A stretch of 5,890 nucleotides of DNA. Origin: Rhodobacteraceae bacterium UBA7436. Lineage in GTDB: Bacteria; Pseudomonadota; Alphaproteobacteria; Rhodobacterales; Rhodobacteraceae. The notes under the pieces are model-generated. The model was not told where the DNA came from. It saw only the letters and a program-made list of their open reading frames with translations, and did no database searches. Below, in pieces: positions 5,887-5,890 of this stretch; the first letter of the stretch is position 1, and each line of letters begins with the position of its first letter. The stretch lies in contig DLQI01000063.1 in the NCBI GenBank assembly GCA_002478745.1, positions 1 through 5,890 of the forward strand, read 5' to 3'. A program made the translations under genes and the position numbers.

Positions 5887-5890
5887 AATA

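Overview
The window reads like a chromosomal piece of an alphaproteobacterium, most likely a marine Rhodobacterales (Roseobacter-type) member. This is an inference from protein style, moderate base composition and gene types; there is no rRNA or other phylogenetic marker. Nearly all of the window is coding. I see no tRNA, rRNA, CRISPR array, transposase or integrase.

Layout. The plus strand (1-2355) carries the 3' part of a peptide/nickel-type ABC importer ATPase with two fused nucleotide-binding domains. After 33 bp comes a cytosolic phosphodiesterase/phosphonate-hydrolase-like enzyme of the alkaline phosphatase superfamily. The minus strand (5173 down to 2352) carries a two-gene unit: an AMP-forming acyl-CoA synthetase, then an HSL-type (family IV) alpha/beta hydrolase, translationally coupled through a TAATG stop/start overlap. 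The two units converge and their stop codons overlap by 4 bp, leaving no room for a terminator. Further right, also on the minus strand, is a BON-LysM protein that clearly resembles E. coli Kbp/YgaU, followed by a good intrinsic terminator.

How the genes may work together (inference). The ABC ATPase would power uptake of an oligopeptide-like or other small polar solute, and the adjacent phosphodiesterase lacks a signal peptide, so it could process a phosphorus-containing cargo in the cytosol. The esterase/ligase pair would free a carboxylic acid from an ester and activate it as a CoA thioester. Nothing in the sequence proves that the two units share a pathway. The Kbp-like gene looks like an independent housekeeping/stress transcription unit.

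Most worth a second look: the start of the Kbp-like gene, where an ACG codon sits exactly where homology and the Shine-Dalgarno spacing predict ATG; the transporter plus cytosolic phosphodiesterase pairing; the overlapping convergent stops; and several dyads upstream of the minus-strand genes. I did not find anything I could defend as a wholly new system.
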